NCBI GenBank assembly: GCA_964650945.1
Contig: CAZYXU010000017.1
Location: 1-42,197 of the forward strand
Length of the DNA stretch: 42,197 nucleotides
Origin: JAXGPF01 sp964650945
GTDB taxonomy: Bacteria > Verrucomicrobiota > Kiritimatiellia > JAAZAB01
Reading direction: 5' to 3'
Shown here in pieces: positions 24,290 to 33,715 of this stretch. The translations under genes and the position numbers were made by a program. Every line of letters begins with the position of its first letter. Positions within the stretch are counted from its first letter, which is position 1. Under the pieces are notes generated by a model that saw nothing but the letters and a program-made list of their open reading frames with translations, ran no database searches and was not told the origin of the DNA.

Positions 24290-25417
24290 ATGAACGATAG
24301 CATCCCGCGCGGCCGGCCAACTCGCCGGGCTTTCCTGGATTTGGGCACGAATGCCGCGCGCCTGGCCGTGTACGCCATCCGGGCCCAGGCGCCGCCCGCC
24401 CTGATTGCGGAGCGGCGGATGGTCACGCGCCTGGGCGCGGGAACGGTCCGTAAAAATCTGTCCGAACCCGCCATGCGCCGCGCACTCGCCGCCGCGCGCC
24501 GGTTGGCGGCCGCCGCCCGGCGCTTGCGCGCGCCCTTGACCGCCGTGGCCACCGCCGCGGTGCGCGATTGCGCCAACCGCTCGGAATTCCGCGCGCGGTT
24601 TCAGGCCGCCGCCGGCGTGCCGCTGCAAATAATCAGCGGCCGCCGCGAAGCCCGGCTGATTTACCGGGCCTTGTCGGGATCCATTCCCGCCGACCCGCCA
24701 ACCCTGATGCTGGACATCGGCGGCGGCAGCACGGAATTGATTGTCGGCACATCCAACCGGATTTGCGCCGCCATCTCCCTGCCGCTGGGCGCCGTGCGGC
24801 TGGCGGAAATCTTCCCGCACATCATGCGCGCCGAACCGATCCCCGGCGCGGTTTACCGTAAAATGCAACGATATATCCGGCAGGCTGCGGGCGCGCGCAT
24901 CTCGGCCTTGCGCCGCCATGGCGCCGTCGCCGCCATCGGCGTCGGCGGCGCCACCGGCGCCATGGCCGCCCTGCTGGCCGCCCGGCATCCCGCTCCGGCG
25001 GCCGAGGCCGCCGGCCCCATGGTCACCGCCGCCCTGCCGGACCGCCTGGCGGAGCAATTGCGCCGGCTGCCGCTGGCGCAGCGCCGCTGCCTGCCCGGGA
25101 TGACTCCTGACCGCGCGGACATCATCCTGGCCGGCATGGCCATCCTGGCGGTGATCCTGCGCGACCTGCGCATCCGGCGCCTGCGCATCAGCCGCTGCGG
25201 CCTGCGCGACGGCCTGCTGGCGGAAATCATGCCAACCGGCGGGCGGCATCCACCGCCAGCCGCGCCAGTTCGGCGTCCGGCGGCGGTGCGGGCAAGTCCA
25301 GTAATCGGGCACGCGCGGCGGCATCCACCGCCAGAATGCGCAGATCGAATTCCGCCGGCGCCGCATGCGCCGTCTCGAAACGCGGCGTCCGCAGGTTGGC
25401 TTCCGCCGGCGCGGTAA
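24290..25417 (+). CDS. ppx: Exopolyphosphatase / GppA-family phosphatase
   Basis: 375 residues. The ASKHA-fold motifs of the Ppx/GppA family are present: AFLDLGTNAARLAVY (14-28, phosphate-1), VATAAVRDCANR, GRREARLIYRAL, MLDIGGGSTELIVG (phosphate-2) and AIGVGGATGAMAAL. It would remove terminal phosphates from polyphosphate or pppGpp. The family domain ends at CGLRDGLLAEI (about residue 312). The remaining ~62 residues are a Pro/Arg/Ala-rich extension encoded entirely antisense to the 3' end of addA, giving a 191-bp convergent overlap. Ppx proteins of this short class usually lack such a tail, so a lost stop codon is likely. The third gene of the polyphosphate set. Confidence 0.9.
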   Translation: MNDSIPRGRPTRRAFLDLGTNAARLAVYAIRAQAPPALIAERRMVTRLGAGTVRKNLSEPAMRRALAAARRLAAAARRLRAPLTAVATAAVRDCANRSEFRARFQAAAGVPLQIISGRREARLIYRALSGSIPADPPTLMLDIGGGSTELIVGTSNRICAAISLPLGAVRLAEIFPHIMRAEPIPGAVYRKMQRYIRQAAGARISALRRHGAVAAIGVGGATGAMAALLAARHPAPAAEAAGPMVTAALPDRLAEQLRRLPLAQRRCLPGMTPDRADIILAGMAILAVILRDLRIRRLRISRCGLRDGLLAEIMPTGGRHPPPAAPVRRPAAVRASPVIGHARRHPPPECADRIPPAPHAPSRNAASAGWLPPAR

Positions 25418-28400
25418 TGGCGGCGCGGTACAGCCAGAGCTGGCAGGCGTACCGCCGGCGCAAGGCATCGTCCGGTTCCCCGGAAAACTTATAATCCACC
25501 AGCCGCCACCGACCGGCGGCATGGTAAAGCAAATCCAACTTGCCGTCCGCCACCACGGTCCAGCCGCCATGTTCGAACCGGGCGACAAACGGCATTTCGC
25601 GGATGACCGCATCCGCCGCGCGCAAGTCGGGCGCCAGCGACTCCGCCGCCGCGCTGATTTCCCCGGCAAATTCCGCCGGCGCCGATGGATCGATGAAGGC
25701 GAGCAATTTGGCCGCCTGCCCGGCCGGCGCCCGGGCATAATCCCACCTTTCCATGGCCGCATGTTTGACGCTGCCCGCTTGCGCGGCCGGACCGTCATGC
25801 CGGCTGCCATCGCCCGTATCCGCCATGCCGGCCGCGCGACAGACACCCGTCCAATCCCCGCCGGCCGGCAACCGCGGCGGCGCCGCGGGATCGGCCATGG
25901 CTGCCGCCAGCATGGTGGCGGGCAGCCTTAAAAATTTCGGGGCGGCGGATACGCGGCCGGAAGCGGCGGACGATGCCGCCGCCAGCATGGCCGCCGTGGG
26001 AATAAAAGGCGGCGCCGCGGCGCCGGCAGCGGCCGGCAAATCCGTGTAGGCGCGCACTCTCATCAAATTCTTTTCGGCCGGCGGCGCATCCGCCAACGTT
26101 TCCAGGTAGCGGTTGATCCACTCGCGCCAGGCGGCCGATTTGCCGGGCTGGCGGGGATTTTCCCCGGACAGCACGAGCAGGTCGCGCGCGCGCGTGATGG
26201 CCACGTAAAACAGGCGGCGATGTTCGGCTTCCTGCTCTTCCTGGCGGCGCGCGGACGCCAGGTCATACAGGTAACCGCGGCGTTTCGCCGGCCGGCCGTT
26301 TTCGTCCGGCAATGGCAGGCAACCGGTCAGGGCGGGCTGGCCGTCCTGCGCAGCAATTTGCAGCGCGGCATATTCGCGGCGCAAATTGCGGCGCAAATCC
26401 GGCACAAACACCACCGGGAAGGTCAGTCCCTTGGCGGCATGCACGGTGCAGATGCGCACGGCATCATCCGCGGCATCGAACAAGGCGGCATCCGGCTCCT
26501 CGTCGGCATTAATGGCGGCTTGGAGCCAGCGGGCGGCGGCGGACAGGTCCGCGGATTCCCGGCAGGCGAAATCCCTGATCATCGTCAGGCACTTGCGCAG
26601 GTTGGCCAATTGCTGGGCGCCGTTGAATCCGCCGGCCGCCGCCGCATCAAATCCGGTCAGTTGCACGGCCGTCCGCGCCAAATCCACTACCGGCACGCGG
26701 CCGGCCAGCGCGCGCAATTCTCCCAGAACCGCGACTGCGCGCAGGTAAGCGGCCGCATCCTCCGGCGCGGATTCCGCGCGCAAGCGCGCGGCCTGGGCGG
26801 CGGCTTCCGCCGGACCGGCGGTCAAGGCCGCCAGCAGGCGCCGGACATTCAATCCCGCCCCAGCCTCCCACGCCAGGATGGCCAAGGCCGGATCGGACAA
26901 TCCTACCCAGGGGGAACGCGCCAGCGCCAGCAGGGCGCCGTCATCTTCCGGACGCGCCAGCCAGGCCAGCAAGGCGGCCAGATCCTTGACCACCGGCCTG
27001 AAGAAAAACGCCTTGCCCTTGCCGCCGGTAGTGAACGGAATGCCCCACTCCCGCAAGGCGGCCTCATAAACCGGTTGATGCGTGGTCGCGCGCAGAAGGA
27101 TGGCGATATCCCGATGGCGGTAGGCCCGCCGCGCCGGCGCCCACCCGCGGGCTGCCTCATCCCAGATAAACGGCGGCCGCCACCCGGCGCCGGCTTGCGG
27201 ATCGCAAAGCAGCCGGATACGCGCCGCCAGCGCCCGCGCCTCCAGCGAAACGCGGCATGCATGGGCAGCCTGCCAGCCCGCCCAGGGCGCCGCCCCATTC
27301 GCCGCCAACTGCTCCAAGTGCGCGGCGGTAATTTGGAAACGCCGGACCGGCGCGTCAGCCCCGGGCACGTCCACCATTTCGCGTAAATCGCCGGCATATT
27401 CCCATGGCGGCAGCAGCAACTCGACATTCGGGCCGCGCGTGCCGGCCTGGTCCGCCGCCGGGCAAGGAGTCAAACGATCCGCTTCGGCATAATTCGCGCC
27501 AAACACATCCGGCGAGGCCGCGATGCGGTTGATCCACTCCAACAGATGACGCTGGCTGCGGTAACTGACAGTCAAAGGAACACGCAGGCAATTTTCAGGC
27601 GGCAGGCCGGCGGTGAGACTGTCAATGCTGGCGGGATCCGCCCCGCGCCAGGCGTGGATGGTTTGCTTCGCGTCGCCGCAAGCCACGAGCGCCGCGCCGC
27701 CTAACCGCCAGAGTGCGCGCAGCATTTGATTTTGCAACGGCGAATTGTCCTGCGCCTCGTCCACGATCAACACGGCGACCCTGTCGGTGATTTCCGCCCG
27801 GCTGGTTGGCGACTGCAGCAGGCCGGCGGTTTTCATGAGCAAGTCGTCAAAATCCAGCGCCCCGGCGGCCTGTTTTTCCCGCGCATACGCATGCGCCGCC
27901 GCGGCCGCCAATGCCGTTAAATCCTCCAGGTACGGCGCCACCTGCAGGCTTTCCGCATATGCGGCCATAACGAGCAAGCGGGCCTTGATCGCCTGGCGCA
28001 ATTCCACCGCCGCCCTCCCCCAATTGCCTCCGGCGAGCGGCAGCAACTCCAGCGCCTGTTGCGCAACCGCCAACGGCGGCGCATCTTCCGGCAGGCCGCG
28101 CAAGCATTGTTCCAGGGCGGCGCGCATGGCGGCGGCGTTTTTCCCCAATTTATTCCCAGCGGCAAATGCTTCCAGGAGCGCGGCTGATCCGGCAATGCCG
28201 GCGCGGGTGGGCGGCGGCGGGAGCGGCGCGGCCAGGCGGTCGGCCCCGGCCAAATCCAGGCCCAAGGTGCGGCTGCGCCGCAATAAATCAGTCAGGATCG
28301 TCACCAGCCGGCCGACGGAGAGGCCGCGGCACAGTTCTCCCAGCCGGTGGGCGCCGGCATCCGGCTGCGCCAGACGTTCCAAGACCGTGCGGGTGACGGC

Positions 28401-28844
28401 CGCCCGGCAGAGCTGTAGCGCCGGGCTTTCATCCAAAACCTGGAACAGCGGCGGGACGCCGACGCGCAGGGCATTTTCCGCGAGCAAGCGCTGGGCAAAG
28501 GCATGGATGGTGGAGATATGCGCCCCGGCCAGCCGCCGCAGCAGTCCCCAGTAAAACGGCGCCTGCTCCGGCGGCGCGGCGGCCAGGCGCTCTTCCAGCG
28601 CCGCATGAATGCGCTCGCGCATTTCCGCGGCGGCGTTGCGGGCGAAGGTCAGCATGACGATTTCCCGGCAATCCAGCGCGCCCGCGGGCGATGGCGCGAA
28701 AATCGCTCCCGGCGGCGCGGCCTGACCGATGGCGGTATCCGGGTACGGCAGGTTTAAAATCAGGGCCTGGTAAAGGCCGGTAACCTGGTAAGTCTTGCCG
28801 GCGCCGGCGGAAGCGTGGAAAACCGTATTGATCGGGCGGTTCAT
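25227..28844 (-). CDS. addA: AddA/RecB-type UvrD-like helicase-nuclease
   Basis: 1205 residues. It is the ATP-driven 3'-5' helicase plus nuclease subunit of a double-strand-break resection complex. Superfamily 1 motifs: Walker A ASAGAGKT (11-18), motif Ia around EIVMLTFARNAAAEM, VLIVDEAQDNSP (motif II), ACGDAKQTIHAWRGAD (III), SYRSQRHLLEWIN (IV), VHAAKGLTFPVVFVP (V) and LFYVAITRARDLLVL (VI). The C-terminal PD-(D/E)XK nuclease is seen as VADGKLDLL...LVDYKFSG and QLWLYRAAI. A longer frame starts at 28958, but ATG 28844 is chosen because GGAGG lies 7 nt upstream and TGATG overlaps the addB stop. Its 3' end overlaps ppx on the other strand. Length is normal for AddA. Confidence 0.93.
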   Translation of the reverse strand: MNRPINTVFHASAGAGKTYQVTGLYQALILNLPYPDTAIGQAAPPGAIFAPSPAGALDCREIVMLTFARNAAAEMRERIHAALEERLAAAPPEQAPFYWGLLRRLAGAHISTIHAFAQRLLAENALRVGVPPLFQVLDESPALQLCRAAVTRTVLERLAQPDAGAHRLGELCRGLSVGRLVTILTDLLRRSRTLGLDLAGADRLAAPLPPPPTRAGIAGSAALLEAFAAGNKLGKNAAAMRAALEQCLRGLPEDAPPLAVAQQALELLPLAGGNWGRAAVELRQAIKARLLVMAAYAESLQVAPYLEDLTALAAAAAHAYAREKQAAGALDFDDLLMKTAGLLQSPTSRAEITDRVAVLIVDEAQDNSPLQNQMLRALWRLGGAALVACGDAKQTIHAWRGADPASIDSLTAGLPPENCLRVPLTVSYRSQRHLLEWINRIAASPDVFGANYAEADRLTPCPAADQAGTRGPNVELLLPPWEYAGDLREMVDVPGADAPVRRFQITAAHLEQLAANGAAPWAGWQAAHACRVSLEARALAARIRLLCDPQAGAGWRPPFIWDEAARGWAPARRAYRHRDIAILLRATTHQPVYEAALREWGIPFTTGGKGKAFFFRPVVKDLAALLAWLARPEDDGALLALARSPWVGLSDPALAILAWEAGAGLNVRRLLAALTAGPAEAAAQAARLRAESAPEDAAAYLRAVAVLGELRALAGRVPVVDLARTAVQLTGFDAAAAGGFNGAQQLANLRKCLTMIRDFACRESADLSAAARWLQAAINADEEPDAALFDAADDAVRICTVHAAKGLTFPVVFVPDLRRNLRREYAALQIAAQDGQPALTGCLPLPDENGRPAKRRGYLYDLASARRQEEQEAEHRRLFYVAITRARDLLVLSGENPRQPGKSAAWREWINRYLETLADAPPAEKNLMRVRAYTDLPAAAGAAAPPFIPTAAMLAAASSAASGRVSAAPKFLRLPATMLAAAMADPAAPPRLPAGGDWTGVCRAAGMADTGDGSRHDGPAAQAGSVKHAAMERWDYARAPAGQAAKLLAFIDPSAPAEFAGEISAAAESLAPDLRAADAVIREMPFVARFEHGGWTVVADGKLDLLYHAAGRWRLVDYKFSGEPDDALRRRYACQLWLYRAAITAPAEANLRTPRFETAHAAPAEFDLRILAVDAAARARLLDLPAPPPDAELARLAVDAARRLA

Positions 28845-31800
28845 CAGGGTTCCTCCTCGCCGGACTCGGCGGCCGCGGCGGCGAGCACGCCGGGCTGAAA
28901 CCGGCAAATCCGGTCGAACGGACAATAATCGCAAGTAGCGGCGGCCACCAGGAAACACCCCTGTTCCAGCCGGCGCAAGACGGCAAACACGCTGGCGGCA
29001 AATGCTTCCGGCAATGAAGAATATGGCGGAGGACAGATCCGCCGCAATGTTTCCGGGCTCAGCGGCGCGCCATCCAGCCCCAGCAATTCACCCCGGAACT
29101 GCCGCTGCAAATCATCGTCCGCATCGCGATACCCCAAATACAGCATGCGGACCGGCGGCGCGGCGGCGCCGGCAAGTCCGCCCGTGAACCGCGCCGCCGC
29201 CGCCATGGCGTAAACCGGCATCTGGCAATCGCGGGCGGCGGCGATATTTTCCGCCAATATTTCCGGCCGGCCCCGGCCGCGCGCCGTTTTCTTGTAATCC
29301 ACCACCAGCACCGCGCTCAAGGCATACGGAGCGGCGGCGGAGAAAAGCAGGTCCACGCGGTCAATCTTGCCATGCAGCCGCAGCCGGCGCGCGCCGTCCG
29401 CCGGATCGTGCAATTCCACATCCGGCGCTCCGGAGGATTGATTCCCAAACTCGTATTCCACCAGGGCGCTGCAGCGCCGGAACTCCGGATTCGCGGCATC
29501 CGCCGCCAATTGCGCATCCAGCAACTTGTTGACCGCCAATTCCACGCGGCGCCATTCCACAGCGGCCGCCGCCGGCAGGCCCATGCGCCAGCCGGCAAAC
29601 GCCGCCGGCAGACGCGCGGCGGCCCTGGCCGGATCCGGACCATCCTGCCAGGCCCGCCGCAAACCGGCGATCAGCGCTGTAAAAAACTCGCGATACCGCG
29701 GCGCCAACGCTTGGTCCAGGCAGGCGGCGGGAAATTGTTCCGGCAGAGCCGCAACCGGCGCGGCCGGCGCGCACACCCAGCCGCCATCCGCGGCGCGCCC
29801 CACCCATACCGGCCGGCGCAAGGCTGAAAATTCCCCGCGCAAAGGCGTCGAAAACATCCGGGCGGCGGCATCGGGTTCGGCGTCCATGAAAAAATGCAGG
29901 CCCAATTTCATGATTTCATGCACCAGCCGGCCGTAATCCATGGCATCCGCTTCCAACTCGTTGACCGCCTGTTCGCGCACGCCCAGGACTTCTTCGAGGA
30001 AATAACGATACGGGCAGTTCACCAGTTTCTGCAGCGACGTCACACTGAGGCGCGCCGGGGCATCCGCGTCGGCGGGTTGCAACTTGCGCCACAAGTCCGG
30101 CGGCAACGCGCCGGCGTAGCGCAGGATGCCGCTGGCAGCCGGGCCGAACGGGTCGCCGCCCGCGGCGGGCGCGGCAGCCAAGGCGGGCGGCCGGTTCAGG
30201 CCGGCAAGAATTCCATCCTGCCGCTGGAAATATTCCTGGCGCGCGGCATCCACGGCAAGGGCGTGCTGGATTTGCAAATCAACCCGGCCCGGCGGCGGCG
30301 CGCCGTCATCCAAGGCAGCCGGCGCCGCGGGCGGGCGCAAGACGAGGCTCTGGCGGGACTCGTCGGCCGCGCAACACAGCGCCAGCGGCAGCGCTCCCAG
30401 GAACGACTCCCCGGCAAACGGCTGGCGCTGCGCCGGAACCAGCGCGCGCTGCTTCCGCCACTGCGCGCCGAAAATTTCCGGCGCAACCCGGATGCGCCAT
30501 TGGTCGTAATCGTCCGGGGGGACATCCGGGTCAGCGCCCAGCGCCGGCCAGCCGGCCAGGCGCCACAAGGCGCTGAAAAAAACCGAAGGCGCCAGCGGGG
30601 CGCCGCTTTCATCCACCGCCATGCGCGAGAAGACCAGGGTTTGCCGGGCCGCCGCCATGGCTGTCAGCAAGAGCAGGTTTTCCTGGCTGTGGCGCGCGGC
30701 GGACAGCGGCAGGGCGGCGCGGGCCAGCGGAGCGCCGTCCGCCGCCAGCCGCTCCCGCAATGCGAATAATTCGCGGTCGGAAAACAGCGGGCTTTGTGCG
30801 GGGATGACGGGGAAGGCGCCGGCATTCAGGCCGGCGAGCATCACCATTTCAAAATCCAGGCCGGCGATGTCGAAGGGGCTGAGCACCCATACCCCGGCAT
30901 CGTCGGCCACCGGATCTTCCAAAGTCAGGTTGCTTAAGGCGCGCATTAAAATACCGGCGGCATCCGCCCATCCGCCGGCGGCGGAGGCATGGTGTTTTTG
31001 CAAGAGGCGCAGCGCCTCCTGCAATGCGGCATAGCCGCGTTGGTTGGCCAGGTATGCCGCCGACACTGGGCCATCCGGCGGACCGGCCGCCAGCCGGCCG
31101 GCGACATCCAGGCGCCGGCAGCGTTCCATCAGATCTTCCAGGGCCGCCGCCAGGTTCGGCGGATCAGGCTGGCCCGCGGCAAGGGCTAAAACCTGACCGG
31201 CCGCCCGCGCCCAGGCGCCAGGCTGGCCGCCGGACGGACGCCAATCCCGGAAACGGGCGCGGAGCCGCGCCGCATCCAGCACGGTCTCGGCCCCAACCGC
31301 CTCGATGGCCTTGGCCAGCGCGCCGGGAGCGATCTCCGCCCCCAGTACGCCGGTCCAATCCAGCCAGGGGGAATGCAACAAGTCAACCAGGGCATTCCGC
31401 GACCGGGATTGGGAAAACCTCGCCAGGTTCAAGACCGTCTGCACCACCGGCAATGAGCTCAGCGGAGCGCCGCGGCGGAAATAAAAGGGGATGCCGAACC
31501 GGCTGAAAACGTTGACCACGGCATCGGCATAATCGCCGGGTTGGCGGAGCACGAGGGCGATCTGGCCCGGCCGCAGCGGCCGGTTCCGGCGGCATGTGGC
31601 CCAGACGATCCGCCGGGCCATGTCCTCCACTTCGCCATAGACGCCCAGCGAAGCGGAAAAGGCCACATGCGCGCGCGCCGGCGCGGCCAGTTCCGGATCG
31701 CGCATGGCGAGGCCCTCGCGCAAATCCAGGAGCGCTTCGATCCGGCGGCTGGTCGGCGGCGCGTGATAATTCCGCCAATCTTCGTCATCCCGGCGGCCGC

Positions 31801-32506
31801 CGAAAATCACCGTGCCGGTTTGCGCCAGCAGGTTGCCGCCCCACCAGTCCTGTTCATGTTCGTCCAGCACGTAAGACACCCGCACCCGCGCGGCGCCCAG
31901 GCGTCCGGCCAGCGCCTGGACCACCAGTTCCAGGAACGGCGGCAGCCAGCGCACTCCGGCGAACAAAACGGCATCCGCGCCGCGCAGACAGTCCGGCCAA
32001 TCAGCCGTCGGTCCGCGCAGCAATGCCAAAATGGCGGCATTGGCTTCCGCCTCGGCGGCCAGGGATTGCCGATGGGCAACCACCGTGAATACCCGGTACA
32101 TTTCCGCCAGGTGGCGGTAATGATGGCCGGCGGGCGCAGCGGCCAGCAGGCGGAGCAAAGCGGGGGCGCGGTCGGCCAGCGGATCCAGGTAATCCATCAA
32201 TTGGGACAGGACATCTTCCACCGCGGCGGCCGTTAAAACGGCCGGGCCGGGCCCGCACGGCGCGGCCTTGCGCCAGGCAGCGGCGGCGGCTTGCCGGCAA
32301 GCCGCCAGATCCAAGTCGCCCATGGGCCGCAACGGCGCGCCGCTGCCGGCCAGGAGGCCGGCGTGCTGGGCGGCGGCCAGGCAGACATCCAGAAAACCGG
32401 AAAGCGCCAGATGGCGCCGCCCGTCAATGAACGGGGAATCCGCCAGGCGGCGTTGCTGCCACTGGCGCAAGGCCATATAGGATGGATAGATGGTTAAGAT
32501 TGGCAT
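28844..32506 (-). CDS. addB: AddB-type partner nuclease with 4Fe-4S cysteines
   Basis: 1220 residues. The C-terminal half is a RecB-like PD-(D/E)XK nuclease: CPYRYFLEEVLGV, LVHEIM, GKIDRVDLL and VLVVDYKKT carry the acidic and lysine residues. The cysteine set C in NCPYRYF plus CDYCPFDRIC (C-x2-C-x5-C) is the iron-sulphur cluster pattern of AddB. The N-terminal ~600 residues are helicase-like (SPFDIAGLDFEMVMLAGLNAGAFP), but the start MPILTIYPSYMALRQW lacks the Walker A loop found in Bacillus AddB, so ATP binding is presumably left to AddA. It is translationally coupled to addA and lies 18 bp after gspF. Function in RecBCD-like end processing is inferred from family. Confidence 0.88.
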   Translation of the reverse strand: MPILTIYPSYMALRQWQQRRLADSPFIDGRRHLALSGFLDVCLAAAQHAGLLAGSGAPLRPMGDLDLAACRQAAAAAWRKAAPCGPGPAVLTAAAVEDVLSQLMDYLDPLADRAPALLRLLAAAPAGHHYRHLAEMYRVFTVVAHRQSLAAEAEANAAILALLRGPTADWPDCLRGADAVLFAGVRWLPPFLELVVQALAGRLGAARVRVSYVLDEHEQDWWGGNLLAQTGTVIFGGRRDDEDWRNYHAPPTSRRIEALLDLREGLAMRDPELAAPARAHVAFSASLGVYGEVEDMARRIVWATCRRNRPLRPGQIALVLRQPGDYADAVVNVFSRFGIPFYFRRGAPLSSLPVVQTVLNLARFSQSRSRNALVDLLHSPWLDWTGVLGAEIAPGALAKAIEAVGAETVLDAARLRARFRDWRPSGGQPGAWARAAGQVLALAAGQPDPPNLAAALEDLMERCRRLDVAGRLAAGPPDGPVSAAYLANQRGYAALQEALRLLQKHHASAAGGWADAAGILMRALSNLTLEDPVADDAGVWVLSPFDIAGLDFEMVMLAGLNAGAFPVIPAQSPLFSDRELFALRERLAADGAPLARAALPLSAARHSQENLLLLTAMAAARQTLVFSRMAVDESGAPLAPSVFFSALWRLAGWPALGADPDVPPDDYDQWRIRVAPEIFGAQWRKQRALVPAQRQPFAGESFLGALPLALCCAADESRQSLVLRPPAAPAALDDGAPPPGRVDLQIQHALAVDAARQEYFQRQDGILAGLNRPPALAAAPAAGGDPFGPAASGILRYAGALPPDLWRKLQPADADAPARLSVTSLQKLVNCPYRYFLEEVLGVREQAVNELEADAMDYGRLVHEIMKLGLHFFMDAEPDAAARMFSTPLRGEFSALRRPVWVGRAADGGWVCAPAAPVAALPEQFPAACLDQALAPRYREFFTALIAGLRRAWQDGPDPARAAARLPAAFAGWRMGLPAAAAVEWRRVELAVNKLLDAQLAADAANPEFRRCSALVEYEFGNQSSGAPDVELHDPADGARRLRLHGKIDRVDLLFSAAAPYALSAVLVVDYKKTARGRGRPEILAENIAAARDCQMPVYAMAAAARFTGGLAGAAAPPVRMLYLGYRDADDDLQRQFRGELLGLDGAPLSPETLRRICPPPYSSLPEAFAASVFAVLRRLEQGCFLVAAATCDYCPFDRICRFQPGVLAAAAAESGEEEP

Positions 32507-32524
32507 GCGGCAGCGGATGGAAGA

Positions 32525-33715
32525 TTAAAGCATTAATTGGTTCAGGCGGACGATGGGCAGGAGCACGGCCAGCGCCACGAGCAGCACCACCAGGCCCACG
32601 ATCAAGATCAAGCCCGGCTCCAGCAGCGCCAGGCGCCGCGCCGTCATCCGCTCCCAACGGCGCTGCAGCCGGTCGCCGGCATTATGCAAAACCCGCTCCA
32701 GGATGCCGCCGGATTCGCCGACGCCGATCCACCCGCCCAGCAGGATGCCCAGCGGCGGAATGCGTTCCAACACCGCCGCCAGGCTGGCGCCATGGCGTAC
32801 GGCGGCCGCGGCCTCCTGGACCTGCGCCGCCAGCCAGCGGTTGCCGGTGGACTCCCCGGCCAGCGGCAGGGCTTCGACCAGCGCGACGCCGCCGGCCAGC
32901 AGCATTTCCAGGGTGCGCGTGAAGCGCAAGGCCGCCAGCGCACACCGGCTGGCGCCGATGACCGGCAAGGTCAGCAGCAACCCGTCCCACCGGCAGGCCG
33001 CCGCTTGATCCGTCCGCAGGCGGCGGCGCCAAAAATAGCATGCCAGCCCGGCCGCCAACGCCACCAGCGGCACGGCGATCATGACGGCATCCCCTACCCG
33101 CAGCATGGCGCGGGTCAGGGCGGGCAATTCAATGCGCGCATCGGCCATCAAGCGGCCGAAGCGCGGCAAAGCCACCCCCAGCAAGCCGACGGAGATCAGC
33201 AGGGCGAGGCCGGCGACCACTGCCGGATACAGCAGGGCGGTCAGCGCGCGCTCGCGCAGATTGCGCTGCTCATCCAGGAATCCGGCCAGGCGTTCCAGCA
33301 CCACTGCCAGCGCGGCGGCGCGTTCACCGGCGGCCAGCACCGCGCATTCGCCGGTATCCGCGCGCCAGACCGCCGCGGCTTGCGCCAGGGACTCGCCGCC
33401 CCGCACGCGGTCGCGCACTTCCGCCAGGGCCGCGCGCGCGGGCAGCAAGTCGGGGGCGCGCAGCATGACTTCCAGCGCTTCCACCAAGGGCAGGCCGGCT
33501 TCCAAAAGCAACGCCATTTCGCGATAAAGCAGCGCGCGCGCCGCCCCGTCCAGACGCCGGCGGGCCTGCGCCGCCCCGGCGACCGGCGCGATTTTCTCCG
33601 TCATGATCCCCCGCCGCAGCAATTCCGCGCGCGCCTGCTTCAGGTCCGCCGCCTCCAGCAATCCCCGGCTTGCTCGGCCGGCCGCATCCAACCCGCGATA
33701 TTCAAAAGTCATCAT
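32525..33715 (-). CDS. gspF: Type II secretion / type IV pilus inner-membrane protein (GspF/PilC family)
   Basis: 396 residues with the standard GspF layout: an N-terminal cytoplasmic segment (FEYRGLDAAGR, LLRRGIMTEKI), two T2SSF repeats (about 60-180 and 265-390; REMALLLEAGLPLVEALE and TRTLEMLLAGGVALVEALPLA) and three membrane helices (about 163-182, 210-228 and 370-391). It is a platform protein for pilus or pseudopilus assembly. The family's other genes (ATPase GspE, pseudopilins, GspD) are absent here, so it is an orphan inside a DNA-repair operon. Its ATG overlaps the ligA stop by 4 bp and addB follows 18 bp later, so it must be co-transcribed with them. Confidence 0.92.
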   Translation of the reverse strand: MMTFEYRGLDAAGRASRGLLEAADLKQARAELLRRGIMTEKIAPVAGAAQARRRLDGAARALLYREMALLLEAGLPLVEALEVMLRAPDLLPARAALAEVRDRVRGGESLAQAAAVWRADTGECAVLAAGERAAALAVVLERLAGFLDEQRNLRERALTALLYPAVVAGLALLISVGLLGVALPRFGRLMADARIELPALTRAMLRVGDAVMIAVPLVALAAGLACYFWRRRLRTDQAAACRWDGLLLTLPVIGASRCALAALRFTRTLEMLLAGGVALVEALPLAGESTGNRWLAAQVQEAAAAVRHGASLAAVLERIPPLGILLGGWIGVGESGGILERVLHNAGDRLQRRWERMTARRLALLEPGLILIVGLVVLLVALAVLLPIVRLNQLML

